Source of the DNA: Salminus brasiliensis
Lineage: Eukaryota; Chordata; Actinopteri; Characiformes; Bryconidae
Direction of reading: 5' to 3'
NCBI RefSeq assembly: GCF_030463535.1
Contig: NC_132879.1
Location: 45,341,970-45,405,969, forward strand
DNA length: 64,000 nt
The notes under the pieces: model-generated
Told to the model about the DNA's origin: nothing
The model's input: only the letters and a program-made list of their open reading frames with translations
Databases searched by the model: none
Shown here: positions 1 to 13,400 of the stretch, one piece after another
Position numbering within the stretch: position 1 is the first letter of the stretch
Layout of the letters: each line of letters starts with the position of its first letter
Translations under genes and position numbers: made by a program

Positions 1-927
1 CTGGTATTTTGGCCCATTCCTCCATTCATCAAATTCCTGATTTTTTAAAAGGTTTATCTGCATTTTAATACACAGTTACTGTCCATTTACTGACTTTCAC
101 ATATTTGGAGGAAAAAAATAATGTGGCATGTAGAAAAGTAATGACACATTAATATGTCTATAAGTTTTTTTAGTTTGTTTTTTGTAGAGAATCCATTCAC
201 TTATTTTCCACAAAAACATCATTTTCATAAAGACAGACAGAAAGATAGACGTCACTAAAATCTGTGCAAATTAGTTAAATAATGAAATATCATCCAAATA
301 ATTAAATAATCAAACATCACTGAATAATTAAACTCCATTTGGTGAAGGTCTTTCTCAAATAAATGAAAGTTAAAGACTTTTGGGGTAACACTAGCTGTGA
401 AGTACCACACCAAAACCACATCAATCAGAGAGAAGTCTTCAAACAGGAACTACCCCATGTGAAGACCACCCAAAAGTCTACATGTATATATGCCTGATCA
501 ACTTGCACCAGTAAAACACCCACCAACACACCACCACCATTTCAGTGTTACTGCAGTACTTATTAAAAAGCACAGATCTAGGTTTCATTTTTCAATTAAT
601 TAATTAAATATACATGAATGCTACAAGTTGAAGTGGTGTTTGTGGTGTTTAGGACACGCTTTCTGAACACACAACCATAATGTTGAGAAAGGATATGCTT
701 TCTACAGTTAAACTGCACTGAAACACATTACAGACTGTCCGTATGACAAGCTTGACAGTAATGACAGGAATACCTATTTAGGTGTTTTTATTGCAATGCA
801 GTTTGTTTTATATGTTAATGAATCGTGACGCAGTATTGCATTTGCTGTGCACAGCATGGGTTCCCGCTCACCTCAACCTCATTTATGGGAAACCTCTGTC
901 GGGGTATATCAACAGGGACTTGTTTTA
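1..927. other. Intergenic, no gene seen
   Basis: This is AT-rich spacer. I see no coding exon, RNA gene or conserved motif. A short inverted pair (AGACTTTTGGGG near 374 and its complement near 470) and a TTAATTAATTAA run near 593-605 are the only visible structures. The right end leads into a transposase remnant. Confidence 0.5.
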
Positions 928-1345
928 GCGGTGGTTTGACTACTTCCTTCACCAGTCTTTGATGGCCACAAATCACACCTCGCGCCAGAGGTCATTGAGG
1001 CAGCCAAGAGGGAAGATGTCATACTCCTGTGCCTTCCACCGCATTGCTCCCATGTCTTACAGCTGATGGATGTGGAATTCTCTGGCCCTTTGAAAACAGA
1101 ATTTGCCAAGGTGGCTGGCAACCTTTGCCACTTAAAAACCCAAAATCAAACGGGTCAATGGCTGACTGAGATGATTTGGCAAATTTTATCTAGTGGATGG
1201 ATTCAGGAAGTGTGGCATCTTTCCTCTGAATACACATGCTGTTGATTCAAGCCGCCTCATGCCCTCTGGACCCAGGACCAGCACCACCAGCACAAGCCCA
1301 CAGGAGCCTTGGCTACTGTCATCCTCATCTTCAGTGGAGGCCTCT
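928..1345 (+). mobile_element. Broken pogo/Tigger-like (DDE_1) transposase fragment
   Basis: Translating the + strand in pieces gives a stretch resembling the end of the DDE_1 endonuclease domain of pogo/Tigger/jerky-type transposases. One frame reads through EVIEAAKREDV, then LPPHCSHVLQLMD and FSGPLKTEF. After a frameshift near 1190 the next frame gives MDGFRKCGIFPLN, which matches the family's usual 'GFR..GI.PLN' ending. No single frame spans the region, and the N-terminal DNA-binding part is absent. This is an old, dead copy. I recognise the family from motif order only; a hAT or other DDE origin is less likely because of the LPPH...Q.MD motif. Confidence 0.65.
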
Positions 1346-1692
1346 GCATCCACACATCCACCCACTCCAGCACCCTCAACCCCTCTGGATCATCCCCTGG
1401 TGGCAGTAGGGCTGATCCAGCCTAATCTCGCAGAGGTCCTTACCTGGGTCGACTACAAGAAGACCCCCAGGAGAGTTAATGTTGAGGCCCGGATCATGAT
1501 AGACATGATAGGCCAAGACCACCAAGGGCCCCACCGCTGGAGCAGCGACACACCCTGCCACAGCCTCCGGGACAACCCCCAGCTGCACAAGCAGAGCCAG
1601 TACCACCTCCACCTCTGCCTCCTCCTCACTACAGACAGCAGAAAAAGAGGTGATAAGCTAACTATAAAGGTGTATAGAATAAAATATGAAAT

Positions 1693-1696
<4 letters not shown>

Positions 1697-1743
<47 letters not shown>

Positions 1744-1782
1744 ATACATACATACATACACACACACATATACATACACAGC
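1697..1782. repeat. (TA)n microsatellite with CATA/CA tail
   Basis: An uninterrupted TA run of about 44 bp (1697-1740) is followed by CATA and CA units to about 1782. Open reading frames crossing it (runs of alternating Tyr and Ile) are artefacts of the repeat. Confidence 0.95.
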
Positions 1783-2003
1783 CAAATCCCCCAGGGTGTT
1801 GGTGCCGTCATGTCGTGGGTGTACTGTCCCCTACATGAGGAGTGGAGATGGAAAATCTGAGTGTCTTTAGTGTCGGAGGACCCGTGCCGTGCATGATGTC
1901 CTCTCTTCAGTTGCGAATGAATGAAAAAATGAATTTGTATGTTTGTGTTTTTTAATTATTAAAAAAATATATAATACCTTTTCATTTTACTAACACAAAA
2001 ATA

Positions 2004-2006
<3 letters not shown>

Positions 2007-2062
<56 letters not shown>
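2007..2062. repeat. (AT)n microsatellite
   Basis: An uninterrupted AT dinucleotide run of about 56 bp, about 270 bp to the right of the first one. Confidence 0.95.
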
Positions 2063-2065
<3 letters not shown>

Positions 2066-4320
2066 ACCGTTTTATATGCACTTTAGTTGAAAGATGAGTT
2101 TCGGAAAACCAAAAGTAAAGTGGTTGGTGTTTGGGGATGCCAACCGTTCTAGCAGTAATGATGTCTAATTAAACAAAAACGGAATTATAAAAATATATAT
2201 TTTATTTAGAAACCAAACATCTACTTAGGTGAGTAAAGCGCTTCCATTTATTTACAGTTCACTGATATGTCAGATGTTTTGTTTACAAGTGGCCGATTAT
2301 GGGAGTAATGCAACAAAGATATGCTGGGAATCGTCTCTAAGCAAGATGAGCAGTGGTCTTTTTTTAGTAGTTCAAATACTACAGAAAAACAATAAAAACG
2401 ATGACACGGGAAAGGATGGATAGACAGCCACTGATGCTCGAGCTAACCAGAACACATTGGAATACATGGCCTGTCTATGTACAGTTCCCTCTGAAGCCAG
2501 GAGAGGGAGCAATTACACAGGTATCTAAGATAACTTAAAGCTTAGTTGGTGGAAATCATCATTTTGGTAATAGATCATTCTCAATACAGCGGTGACCTCA
2601 CACACCCCAGTAAGAGCCTTTTTTACTGTCTACTATCTGGGAAGCGTTACAGCAACAGCTCTCATTTTAAGTTCACTTTCTACACTCAAAGTTAAAGATC
2701 AAAAACTCCTTTCTTCTTTACTTTCTTATCATGGTTAGTACGCTCAATACTATAATGCTCTGCAAGATCTATCAATTGTTTCTTTGAACATCTAATAATT
2801 TCTCCGAAGGTTCAGTAAAATAATTTTTCACTACAGACGCCATAGTCTAATCAGCTTTACTTTAACCAGACAAAACTTAACACTATGTACGAGTGCTACT
2901 ACTCAAATTACTTATACAACACTAATTTAAGTTGGCCACAAAGCAACAACTCATATACAAAGCTAATCTCACTCTCTATCCAATATAACCAACAAACAAA
3001 TCTGTCTTATTACATAGTACACAAACACAAATTTTCACCTGTATAATAAACTTAAACTACACATTATACTAAATTACATACAACACCACATGGCAAATTC
3101 ACACACGCACACACTACTCGCAAAACTTTCTGTTTAGATTTCCCTCTCCAATACTGTGATGATCTGTGCAACACTGAAATAGAACCATCTTGAAACTTCG
3201 TTTCTGAGTAACTCTGGTCCTAACTACCTCACCAGAACAAAGCTAACTAAATCCTCAATAGTCTTCGAAAGCATACCAGGCTCGAGGCGACTTTAAACAC
3301 TGACTTTATAATACTCAATCCATGCTGCTGAGAACACAATACCAGCCGAGGGTTATTGGGGAGTAAAACCAGGACGGGGACGTGAGACTGGGTCTGTCGT
3401 AAAAGTTCTCAATACTCACTTCTTCTTCTTCTCATTCTAAAAATAAAAAACATTGACTAATTCCTCCTGTTTACGCTCTTTACACTCTGGTGGTGAACAT
3501 CCTGTGTTCTTCTTCTGGGTGACGTGGATCTTACCCCTTACCCGAGCGCGTCTGAGCAGGGTAAAAACAGACAGTGCCTGCGCGCGCCCTGCTTCTCCAA
3601 CTTCTCATGAAGATCATCACAGACACACACGCGCGCGCTTTCGTATGCGCTTGTGCATGTGCGCCTCTATGACGCCATAGACAACCTGGTAACTATGGAA
3701 ACCAGAACTGCAGCCTTTACATTACTAGCTGCCCGTAATGAAATCCCAGAGGAGCCCCTGAATGCTCTGTATGGGTCCTTCATCTGCCCTGTTCATCTTA
3801 TCCTTCACAAAGTGACACTGAGCCCATTTCTAAAGTTTTTACTTTTAGAGAACTAAATCCATAGTAACTAAACACAAATGGGCAACACAGACAGTCTAAC
3901 AGCACTATACTACCTGTACAAATTCCTATTACACTGGAATACATGGGCTTCACTTGCACTGCATACAGTTATTGTAAAATATAGCCCTGGTGCTGAAATA
4001 TCATTATGTGAAGGCTGTTTTGAAAACATTAAAACTGAGATTTAAATTATTTAATATTTAAAAGGGTTAATATGTTTAGTGTAGGTCTTCCTCAAATAAT
4101 TTGACAGTTAATTACAGTAGAGGTCAGTGAGAGCATTAAGACAAAGATATAGTATACAGTATATACCATGGAGTGTGTAGTTCACAATTGGGATACATTC
4201 CTACTCTTTTTAGTCTACTTTTTATTACTTTTAGCCTACATTTAATAACTTTTGAACAAACCATATTAATGGCAGTTATAGATATAGATGCACAGATATA
4301 GATGCACACCTTTTCTTTTG
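2063..4320. other. Intergenic spacer with a CpG-dense patch
   Basis: No exon with recognisable protein similarity is visible. A locally GC- and CpG-richer patch lies at about 3535-3680, with several CGCG clusters, in otherwise AT-rich DNA. It could be a promoter of a gene outside the window, but no start codon or exon was identified. Short open frames here have no recognisable content. Confidence 0.45.
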
Positions 4321-5641
4321 TGGTTTGGTTGACATTCTATGTACTGCACTTTTTATGTTAATGCTGAAAAACTGAGACCAGATTTCCAATCAGAATAAAA
4401 TGCATGTGTTTCTAGGCCACGCCTTCTGTGAATCTGTGCACACACATTTCTTTTTTTTCCAGATTGTTTCAATTCACTACACATTATCATTCCTAGTTAA
4501 CAATACATTGCTATTGGAAAAAAACAGACATGAGCTCCATAAACAACACAATACACAACTCATCAGATTCACTGTGTTGTTTACTTTGAGCTGTGAGGAG
4601 AATTGCCCATCACTTTAAATTTAAATACCAAAGGCATTTCAACCACATTATATACACATTGCATTACATCCAAAACTCTGTGGTTGTGCATCTTTGCTGC
4701 CACCTAGCTGCATATTATACAGTTTATTTTAGTGTTAGTAAATTCAAAATTAAAGTGCTGGGCAATTCTCCCCACAATTTAAAGAGAAACAGCACAGTTA
4801 GTCTGATGTGTATAGACACAGTTGTCATGGAGCGCTGAATTAGAAATGCATGCTGATTGGAAATGTGGTCTCAGCTTCAGTATTAACACAAAACGATAAT
4901 CATGTAAAACGTCACCCAAAACGTGGTTTTAATTATGCCATTAAAATCTAAAATGGAACAAATATTCTATAAATTATTTATTGACTATTTTTGTATTGAC
5001 TATTGTCTATTGTTAACTAGGAACAATAATATGTACTTAAATACACTGAAACTGAAACAAGCTGGAGGAAAAGAAATGCATGTACATAGATGTAGGTGTG
5101 GTCTAAAACACATGGGAATTAATTAGAGTTAGGAATTAGAAATTAGAATTATAATGAATTAGAATTAAAAACGTAATTAATTAAAATTAGATTTAGGAAT
5201 TAGAATTAGAATTATAATGAATTACAATTAAAAACGTAATTAATTAAAATTAGAATTAGATTTAGGAATTAGAATTAGAATTATAATGAATTACAATTAA
5301 AAACGTAATTAATTAAAATTAGATTTAGGAATTAGAATTAGAATTATAATGAATTAGAATTAAAAACGTAATTAATTAAAATTAGAATTAGATTTAGGAA
5401 TTAGAATTAGAATTATAATGAATTAGAATTAAAAACGTAATTAATTAAAATTAGATTTAGGAATTAGAATTAGAATGAATTACAATTAAAAACGTAATTA
5501 ATTAAAATTAGAATTAGATTTAGGAATTAGAAATTAGAATTACAGTGAATTAGAATGAATTATGCATGCTGATTGGAAATGTGGTCTCAGTTTTCGGTAT
5601 TAACACAAAACGAGGGGAATGTAAAATGTCACCCAAACCGT
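4321..5641. repeat. Foldback repeat with internal tandem array
   Basis: The sequence at 4321-4394 reappears as a diverged reverse complement at 5568-5641. It appears again at 4846-4921 in the same orientation as the right end. The shared core includes GACCACATTTCCAATCAG and its complement. A second pair of arms sits inside: about 4560-4625 against 4741-4810, sharing the core GAGAATTGCCCA. The left part (4321-4921) therefore looks like a foldback or MITE-type element, and the stretch from 4922 to 5641 adds a tandem array and a second right end. No coding capacity is seen. The superfamily is unknown to me. Confidence 0.7.
5125..5555. repeat. AT-rich tandem array, alternating 63/69-bp period
   Basis: The motif AAAAACGTAATTAATTAAAA recurs six times, starting at 5167, 5230, 5299, 5362, 5431 and 5488. 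Spacings are 63, 69, 63, 69 and 57 bp. The 6-bp difference comes from an extra GAATTA-type hexamer in every second unit, so the larger unit is about 132 bp. The last unit is shortened. It lies inside the foldback repeat, about 400 bp upstream of the klhdc10 start codon. Confidence 0.9.
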
Positions 5642-5944
5642 ACAAGGTGTAGCTACATCACTCTCTGTGGTCACACACCCCACCCCCCCCCCCCCCACCC
5701 CCCGCTCATCGTGCCAGATAAGACTTTTATTTTAGAGGGACGCTTCCCGACTGTTTCTCTGGCCATCTTGGCTCAATTCACATTTGCCTCCATGGATTGA
5801 TAGCCCCACACTCTTAAACGTCCGAGTTGCCGAGGGAGGAATGGGATGCGTTATGGTTTGGAACGTATTATTTGCACTTAAAGGGAGTAGTTTTATCTTT
5901 TAAATACGTTTCGTTGATGATTTAAGTTTATTGCATTGCCAAAT
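5642..5944 (+). promoter_or_regulatory. Probable klhdc10 promoter and 5' UTR
   Basis: This is the 300 bp between the foldback repeat and the klhdc10 start codon. It contains a near-pure C run (about 5681-5702) and no clear TATA box at a usual distance. I assign it by position only; the transcription start cannot be read from the sequence. Confidence 0.45.
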
Positions 5945-8900
5945 ATGTCTGCCGCTGATGATGCCCGCAGTCCGGACCAGCTGAATAAATTTGAGAAGCT
6001 GTCAGGGAGTCCTCCGCTCAGAGTGGCAGGTCAGTGCAAAAAACATCGACCGAGGAAAACGTGATATATGTGCTGCCAAGCTGACAGAACTGTGCACATC
6101 ATCAGACGAGCTGTTCCTGAAAGCGCCCATCAGCAAATTGCTTATCACACGCGTTACTGGCTGGTCCCATCAGTCTGGCTGTCTGAGCCCGTTTGTTATC
6201 TAGCTGGAACGGTAGCTAGGTACTAGCTGGCTGGCTAGCACTAGCTCACTCTCTAGGTCTTGCGTTGTTTTGCTAACAGGCCTAGCTAGCTTCCTGCTAA
6301 CTGAATAGCAGTTTCTGAATAAATGACTTCGTGAACTTGCTAACTAGTGTGGACTGCTGTTTGTGAACCGAGTGCCGTGTCGTGTTAACTTGTAGTATTT
6401 ACATTAAAACGACGGTCTGGCGAATGCAAGCTAGCTAGCTCTGCTAGCTGCTACTTCAATCAATAGCCACTCGTAGCAGGAAAGCTAGCTAGGTAGCTAA
6501 CTCTGTGTCCAGCTGCATGGCTAGACTAGTTGACAGTTGCTAGACGGACCAGAATAATGTGTTGACACGAAGACACTCGCGTTTTGTGCTGACTTCTCAT
6601 GTGTAATAGGTCTAGTTCCCTTTGCCCGACCTTTTGTCCAGTCTGTTTGCTTGCTTGCATGCAACTGCAATTGCTGCAGCGTTTGTAGTTTCCTGTCCTT
6701 CATGGCTATGCAAATAGACTTGCTGTTTACATGCACAAACTGTTGTACTGTCAGGAACCTTAAAGACCCTTACTTCAGATGGGGTTGACCTTCATAGGCT
6801 GTTTAAAAGCTTTAGGACAGGATAAGGATTTGGTCTCCAACATGTGATCTTGATCAGCGTTTTTGTAGTTGGTGAAGAGTGTCTCATTGGCACCCCCTCA
6901 TTCCTAACACAGCACACTTTGTGGGAAAGAGATGGAGAGTGCAGAACTGAGTCCATTTAAGGCTGACTGCTAATTTTCACTTCAGCAGTCTTGGCCCAAT
7001 ACTGCAATCAAAAGCTCATTTCAGGCTGATTAATGACCTGTTTTAATGACAGAAAATATCATGTTTAACAGCGTGATCATGTAATTTCAGATTGATGATA
7101 TTTATAGTCATGTACAAACATTTGGACACCTGTCCTCTTCAGGTTTTGTTGATGTAAAACAGTAACAGGACGCAAACTTAAACTTTGTACATTTATACAC
7201 AGTTTAAATCTCTTCAGTGTCTCTTTCTTCAGTATGTTAAATTAAGCAAATTAACAGTGCATGCATTTGTCAATTGACCAGTGGTGCCCAAAGCCTTGTG
7301 TCTCATGCATGTGTCTGTAAAATGTAAGAAAGCTGAGGTTTGCGGCTGTGAAAATGGTTGTATTTGAAATTTGCTTCCTTTTCTTTAATAGTTTGACTCC
7401 ATTGCCATTGACCTGATTCTTCTGGTGCTGTTATTAGGGGCTGTTTTCTGCATTGCCAAGACATACCAGCACTTACGATACCAACCAAATACGAGTCTTT
7501 CCTGTTCTGTCACAGATGTCTTTGCTGTAGGGACACAGTCTTAACACTCCTGACCAAATGGACTCTATTAAGACTCTTAATGCTAAGCTTTACCATGCTA
7601 AGCTTGGCTCAAGTTTATCGGTGTCTGATAATGCTGATTGTATAGTGCAGACATGGAGAAAATGGAGCCTAAGTGGGACAAATGAAATACTCCACCTATT
7701 GCAAGTTTTTCCCTATTCATCTTGTACTTTAATAGTTGGCAGTTTTTGTTTTGTAACCAATTGTGACTTATTGCCTTTTTTATATTAAAAAAAAGATCTC
7801 TGCTTGAGAGATAATGTTCACAGTTTACATTCACAGTTTACATACAGTTTATATTCCTGCTTAAAGCCGGAGCTTTTCCTAAAAACACACAAAGGCGCAC
7901 CTCTTGACTAGTCACACAGACTGCACTTCTCAGAACTACAAATAATCACTCAATTCTAAAACAGCCCGTTTTAGAAAAAACTCCCAAACATGCCAGCCTA
8001 TCAGAGAAAGCTAACACCCCACAAACCCCCACATTTTTAGAATGGCGATCTTTCCACTGTGTTCCAGTGCGGTTCAGTTTATTCATCATGGGTGGACAAA
8101 ACGGACAAAAACCTGGCCGAACCTTTTCCTGTGTAGCGTAAATGCATTGTCATAGGACTCTTGTATTGTGTAAGGTATGTGGCAAGGGAGCTGTGTGCTT
8201 ACCATATACCTGTTTGTATTGTTTCCTATGTAATGAATTAGTTATTGATATTGGAACATGTGTTTATTGTGTCAATTTCAGATAGGAATGTTTCCACTTT
8301 TTAGCTGGCCTACATTTTGTGAACAGCTGTTGAAAGGAGTAGCAAATCTGAGGGAAACCACACCAGGTGTCTGAGCTAGCTGAGCATTTTCCATTCAGTT
8401 AAAAGTTGTTATGGGAGCATGGATACATTGGATTTGTGGACTGATTTTATTTTTTTATTTTTTTCATGGTGGTTCACTCAGTTTCGTTGTTACAGGTGTA
8501 TGTAATCAATCATCTAGCCATGCAGTCTTCCTTTACACTCATTAGTGAAGGAATGGGTCGTTTTAAAGAGCTCACTGAATTCCAGCGTGGGACTGGATAC
8601 AATAGGATGCCACCGTGGCAACAAGTCACTTTGAAAAAATTCTTCCCTCTAAGATGTGGCACGGTCAGCTGTGAGTGGTATTCTTGAAAAGTGAGAGGAA
8701 GCGTTTGGTAACCACAGGAACTGAGCCGGGTCGCAGAGTGCATAAAAGTCTTCAGCGATCTGCTGAGTCAATAACTGTAAAGTTTCAAACCTGCTGTTAG
8801 AGCTGCAAAGGGGGTGACCAACTAAATATTAATGCCTTAAGCTAATTAATGTCAAAGCTCCTGTAAGTGTAATATATTTGTGTCCCAATATTGTTTGTAC

Positions 8901-10420
8901 ATACAGTGTATCTCCTGAAGCCAACTGAACCAATTAGGTCTCAGTCCACCTGGATTACTATTGCTGAGGCATGTAACATTTATTTGTAGAGGGTCTGCAA
9001 TTTTCTTCAGGATCAATAATTATCTGATCATATCTTACAAATGCAGTTAAATGATTAAATTACAGGTGTTTCGGACAGTTTCTGATAATGTACAATTCAT
9101 TTACATTAATCCATATCAGAATCTCTATTTCAGACTAGACTGTTAACAAGTATTACACTGAGAGAAAAATACACTAAACAATAAACAGAATGAAGTTGAT
9201 GAAGTGAATGATAAGTTAAAAAGTACTAAAAGTAATAAAGAGCTGTAGTAGAAGTAGTAAAAAGTAGAAATCTATACTTGTACAGGTATGAATACTCCAT
9301 CCATATGTAGCCTGAGTAGACATATAAGTTATAGCGTTTGACTGGAATCATGTCATGCAAGTAAGCAAATGTAGCATTAAAAGTGTTGCCCAAGCACTTT
9401 TATTGGTGTAGCGTTGTGTGCTGACCTTACCAGAGAATTAAATCCAAGTTTGCCACAAGAGGGCTGTCTTGTTAACTATTAAGCTACAACAACCATGTCA
9501 TCAAAAATTGCCACAGTATGATAATAATAATAATAATAATAATAATAAACAATAATAATCACAAGCACCTTTCATACATAACATTGCAGTTTAAAGTGCT
9601 TCACAATGGAAGTTACCATGTAGGTAAAACTAATAAAATAAAGCAGTAGAAATAAAAATAATTTAATTCGAAATAAGTAATACATATATATTAGATGGAA
9701 AAATAAATACACAAATTTTTCCAATTTAAAATGAAACAGTTATTAAGTAAATGTTAAGCTAAAGGAGACTTTTCAGCTGCTGTTTAAAACTAGTAAAAGC
9801 TGCTTCACCAGTCTTCTTGAGCTTCAATCTGGGATATTCAGTAATGAAGCACTTGATCTTAAAGCACTGTCATTCTGACATTCTGAGATGTATTTAGGTG
9901 CTAATCTGTTAAGAGATTTATAAACCAAGCAAAGTGTATTCAAATTGATTGGAAGAGACAGGCAGCCAGTGTAATGAAGCTAAAACAAGTGTTTTGGCCT
10001 TACTCTCGTTGTGCGTGTTAGAACTGGGGTGGGGGGAAATTTAGATTCTTAGATGCATCTCTGTGCAGGCATTCACAGATGTCAAAAGTCACTTTTCTAA
10101 TGTTAATAGAATGCAAATGTTGGAGCTCAAAAGTGTGGAAGCGCAGCGCCGGACAGTCTGTGTCATACAGATGTTCAAGATAACAGAGCCACAAGCTGGA
10201 TAAGAGGAAACTCTGCATTAAAAATTGGTATTTAAAAGTTAGTGTATGGAAGCATGTTGGCTCTACAACAGCATTTTTGTTGCTGCTGACTCGACCATTT
10301 GGTGATGTCAAAGCTTCCACTCAGTAAATTATAACTTCAACCTCTATTGCCAAGAATTTGCATGCATATTCAGTTGTTGAGAACCAGGGCATGCATGCCA
10401 TGTTGCTCACTTCAGAACTG

Positions 10421-10478
<58 letters not shown>

Positions 10479-13400
10479 ACTACGGTACAATATTGTTATA
10501 TTGCCCAGCTCTAATATGTATAATTTTTATTTTATTTATTTCTTTTATTATTTTATTTATTTATTAATTTTTGGTGGCGCAGCAATCCCCAAATACCAGA
10601 AAGAGATCAAAACCAAAGTCATGGAATCAATGAAATAAACAGGTAGCTGTAACGTGATGTGTAAACCATACCTGGGTATTTTTATCACTGACGAGTGGCA
10701 GCTAGCGTCTCGTGCTCTAAAACATGTCACACAGGTGCAGATCTGTCTGAGCAGTTGAAGCATGTAGCAGAGGTACAGCAGATCACTAAGAAAGATTTGG
10801 CTGTAGTAACTGATAACGCTCCAACATGGTTGCTGCTGCTGAACTGGATAAATTCCTGCATGTGAAGTGCTGTGCCCACATGCTAAACCTAGGCTACTAG
10901 GGACGGTATGTTTTCCCACCCCAGCCCCACTGCAAAACCTTTTGGTTGACCTGCCCCATCACTGTATGTTTGTTTGTATGTATGTTTTGTTTTTTTTTGC
11001 CTTGCTGGTCTATGGTTATGTTGATCACATTATTTCTAGATGTAGTTTTTGGGTGAAAAATATGCTGCAGTGGTCTTTGTCCTGTGAATGTGTGCATGTT
11101 TGTTTAATTTATACCATTGTCCTGCGTTGTTGTTGTTGTTTGTTTGTCTGATTGCGGTGATTGTGGTGACAGGCTCTAAGAAGAGAGTTCGCTGGCTTCA
11201 GGCTCAACGAGTCCTCGCCCAACCATGCCCCAGCCTGCGGATCCCTAACAGGTTTTTAAGAGAAGGTGGGTAATGCGCCAGCCCTTAACTGAACCAAAAA
11301 GAAAAGACAACACCCAGTTAGGCTAACGCCAAAACCAGACTTGAGTCTGTAAGAGGTGATTTTGAATTTGCTTACGTCCCCAAGCCCCCCCACCCCCCCC
11401 CTCTCCAAAACTGCTCTTCCTCACTCTGGTGCAACCCAATCGCTTCTCTTTTGCCTGGGCTCTGTCGGCTTAGCTTTCATGGTTGCAGGTGCTGGTTTAG
11501 CTTGGGTAGGCTTTTTAGTTATGCTTTAAATTTCGCTTAAGAAACATATTTATTTTTGTATGTATGTGTGTGTGTTTAAGTATTTGCGCCCTCCCCAGTT
11601 TTGTCTGTGCACTTTGGGTTTTGCGTTGTGGTTTTGTATGTTTTTTTGTATTATAAAGATTACATTCACATGCAGGAGTTTCAAGGCAAATATTGAGCTG
11701 AAAAATTTGCAAGGGTGTGGTTCGTCCAGTGCACATTTGTGATCTGTGTCAGCCTTGTGATCTATCGTGTGGTGTTCTGTTGTGATGAAATGACAGCCAT
11801 TTTCAGGTTGAATGTGTAATCTTTTCGCTTAATATTTTGACAAGAGCCCTAGGTATTGTTCGGATGTGTTGCCTTTTGTTCCACAGCACCGTTGTAATGA
11901 GCTTACCCAGACTTATTGCCTTACTCTGTTCATCCCAGCCATTGCCTGGAGGAAATCTGAAAATGTCTGTTTGACATGTCTTTTTTAAATAGATGCTGGA
12001 ATAAAAATAACTGTATGACTTTGTGCTTCGCAGTTTGTGCCTGACAGTGGACCCTATGATTTTGTCATACTTAAACCTTGCTCTTCATAAGTTCCTAAAG
12101 CCTCATGCCACCAAACCCAAAATGGCCATCCAGGGAACAGGCGATGGTTCTGCCTAGCATCTCTCATTCTCACCTCCTTATTGCTCTGTCTCTCTAGGTC
12201 ACCGAGCCCCTCCAGCCCGGAGCGGACACCGCTGCGTCGCTGACAACACCAATCTCTATGTGTTTGGGGGCTACAACCCGGACTACGATGAATCAGGTGG
12301 ATCGGAGAATGAGGACTACCCACTCTTCAGGGAGTTGTGGAGGTACCACTTTGCCACTGGCACATGGCAGCAGATTCGCACAGAAGGCTATATGCCCACT
12401 GAGTTGGCCTCCATGTCAGGTAGGTTTAAGCCCCCAAATTTAAACAGTTCTACATTTATAATAGCATTTTGTAGGACGTAGCCCTGAATATAGATGTTGT
12501 CCTCTTTCTTGCCACCTAGCTGTTTTGCACGGTAACAACCTGCTTGTATTTGGTGGCACTGGAATCCCATTTGGAGAAAACAATGGGAATGATGTCCACG
12601 TCTGTAACGTCAAATACAAGAGATGGTCACTACTCAACTGCAGAGGGAAGAAACCCAATCGAATATATGGACAGGTAAGTGTTTTTATTCTTTAAAAAAA
12701 AAATATTCAAGGGTTGTGTCAAAACCTTTGAAGCTTTGCTTCCTATGCGTCCAGTACCTTAGAAGGCAGCCTTCTAACAAACATTCGAGTCAGACATGAC
12801 TTTTTACCGTCCTGCCTTCGAATACTGCCTGAGTAGGCAGCATTTATTACGTTTTGGACACAGCCTAGGTCTTTATGGTTCTATATGCAGTAAAACCAGG
12901 ACAGCTCAATAAACCAATTGGATGCATGAATGTTTCTTTTTCTTGTTAAATTATTATTCAGTTTGGAGGAAAATCATCTTTCTGTAGATGGTTCAATATT
13001 GGAGAGACCCAAAGAACCAGTTTTAGGACTATATAGTGTACTTTAGTATCCAAATAAAGCTTCTGGTCACACAGTGCGGTCCATAACATGGTCTTGATGT
13101 TCCTATATATTCACTGAATACGGCATAATGCAACCTCAATCAACCTCAATCACGGTTTCATTACAAAAATAAAAAAATACTGCAGTAAAAATGAAATTAT
13201 TATTAATAGCCAGCTGTCAAATTTGTTTCTATCAGTTGTAATGGGAAATGTAAAGCTGGGCTGCTTCTTTTAGTTTTGCATCATAATGGCATAAAGACAA
13301 CACTCTGAAAAATATATACCTTATATCATAGTATCATCTGCTATCACACAGTCTGTGTACTGTCTAAGATCCCCATTATATCTGGTACATTTACTTCGTC

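Noticed and set aside
464-472. Exact GLI-type motif GACCACCCA
   Set aside because: A 9-bp match is expected by chance in 64 kb, it is 39 kb from smo, and no second site is near.
10358-10638. Open frames across the GT microsatellite
   Set aside because: They consist of Cys/Val runs from the repeat and have no domain.
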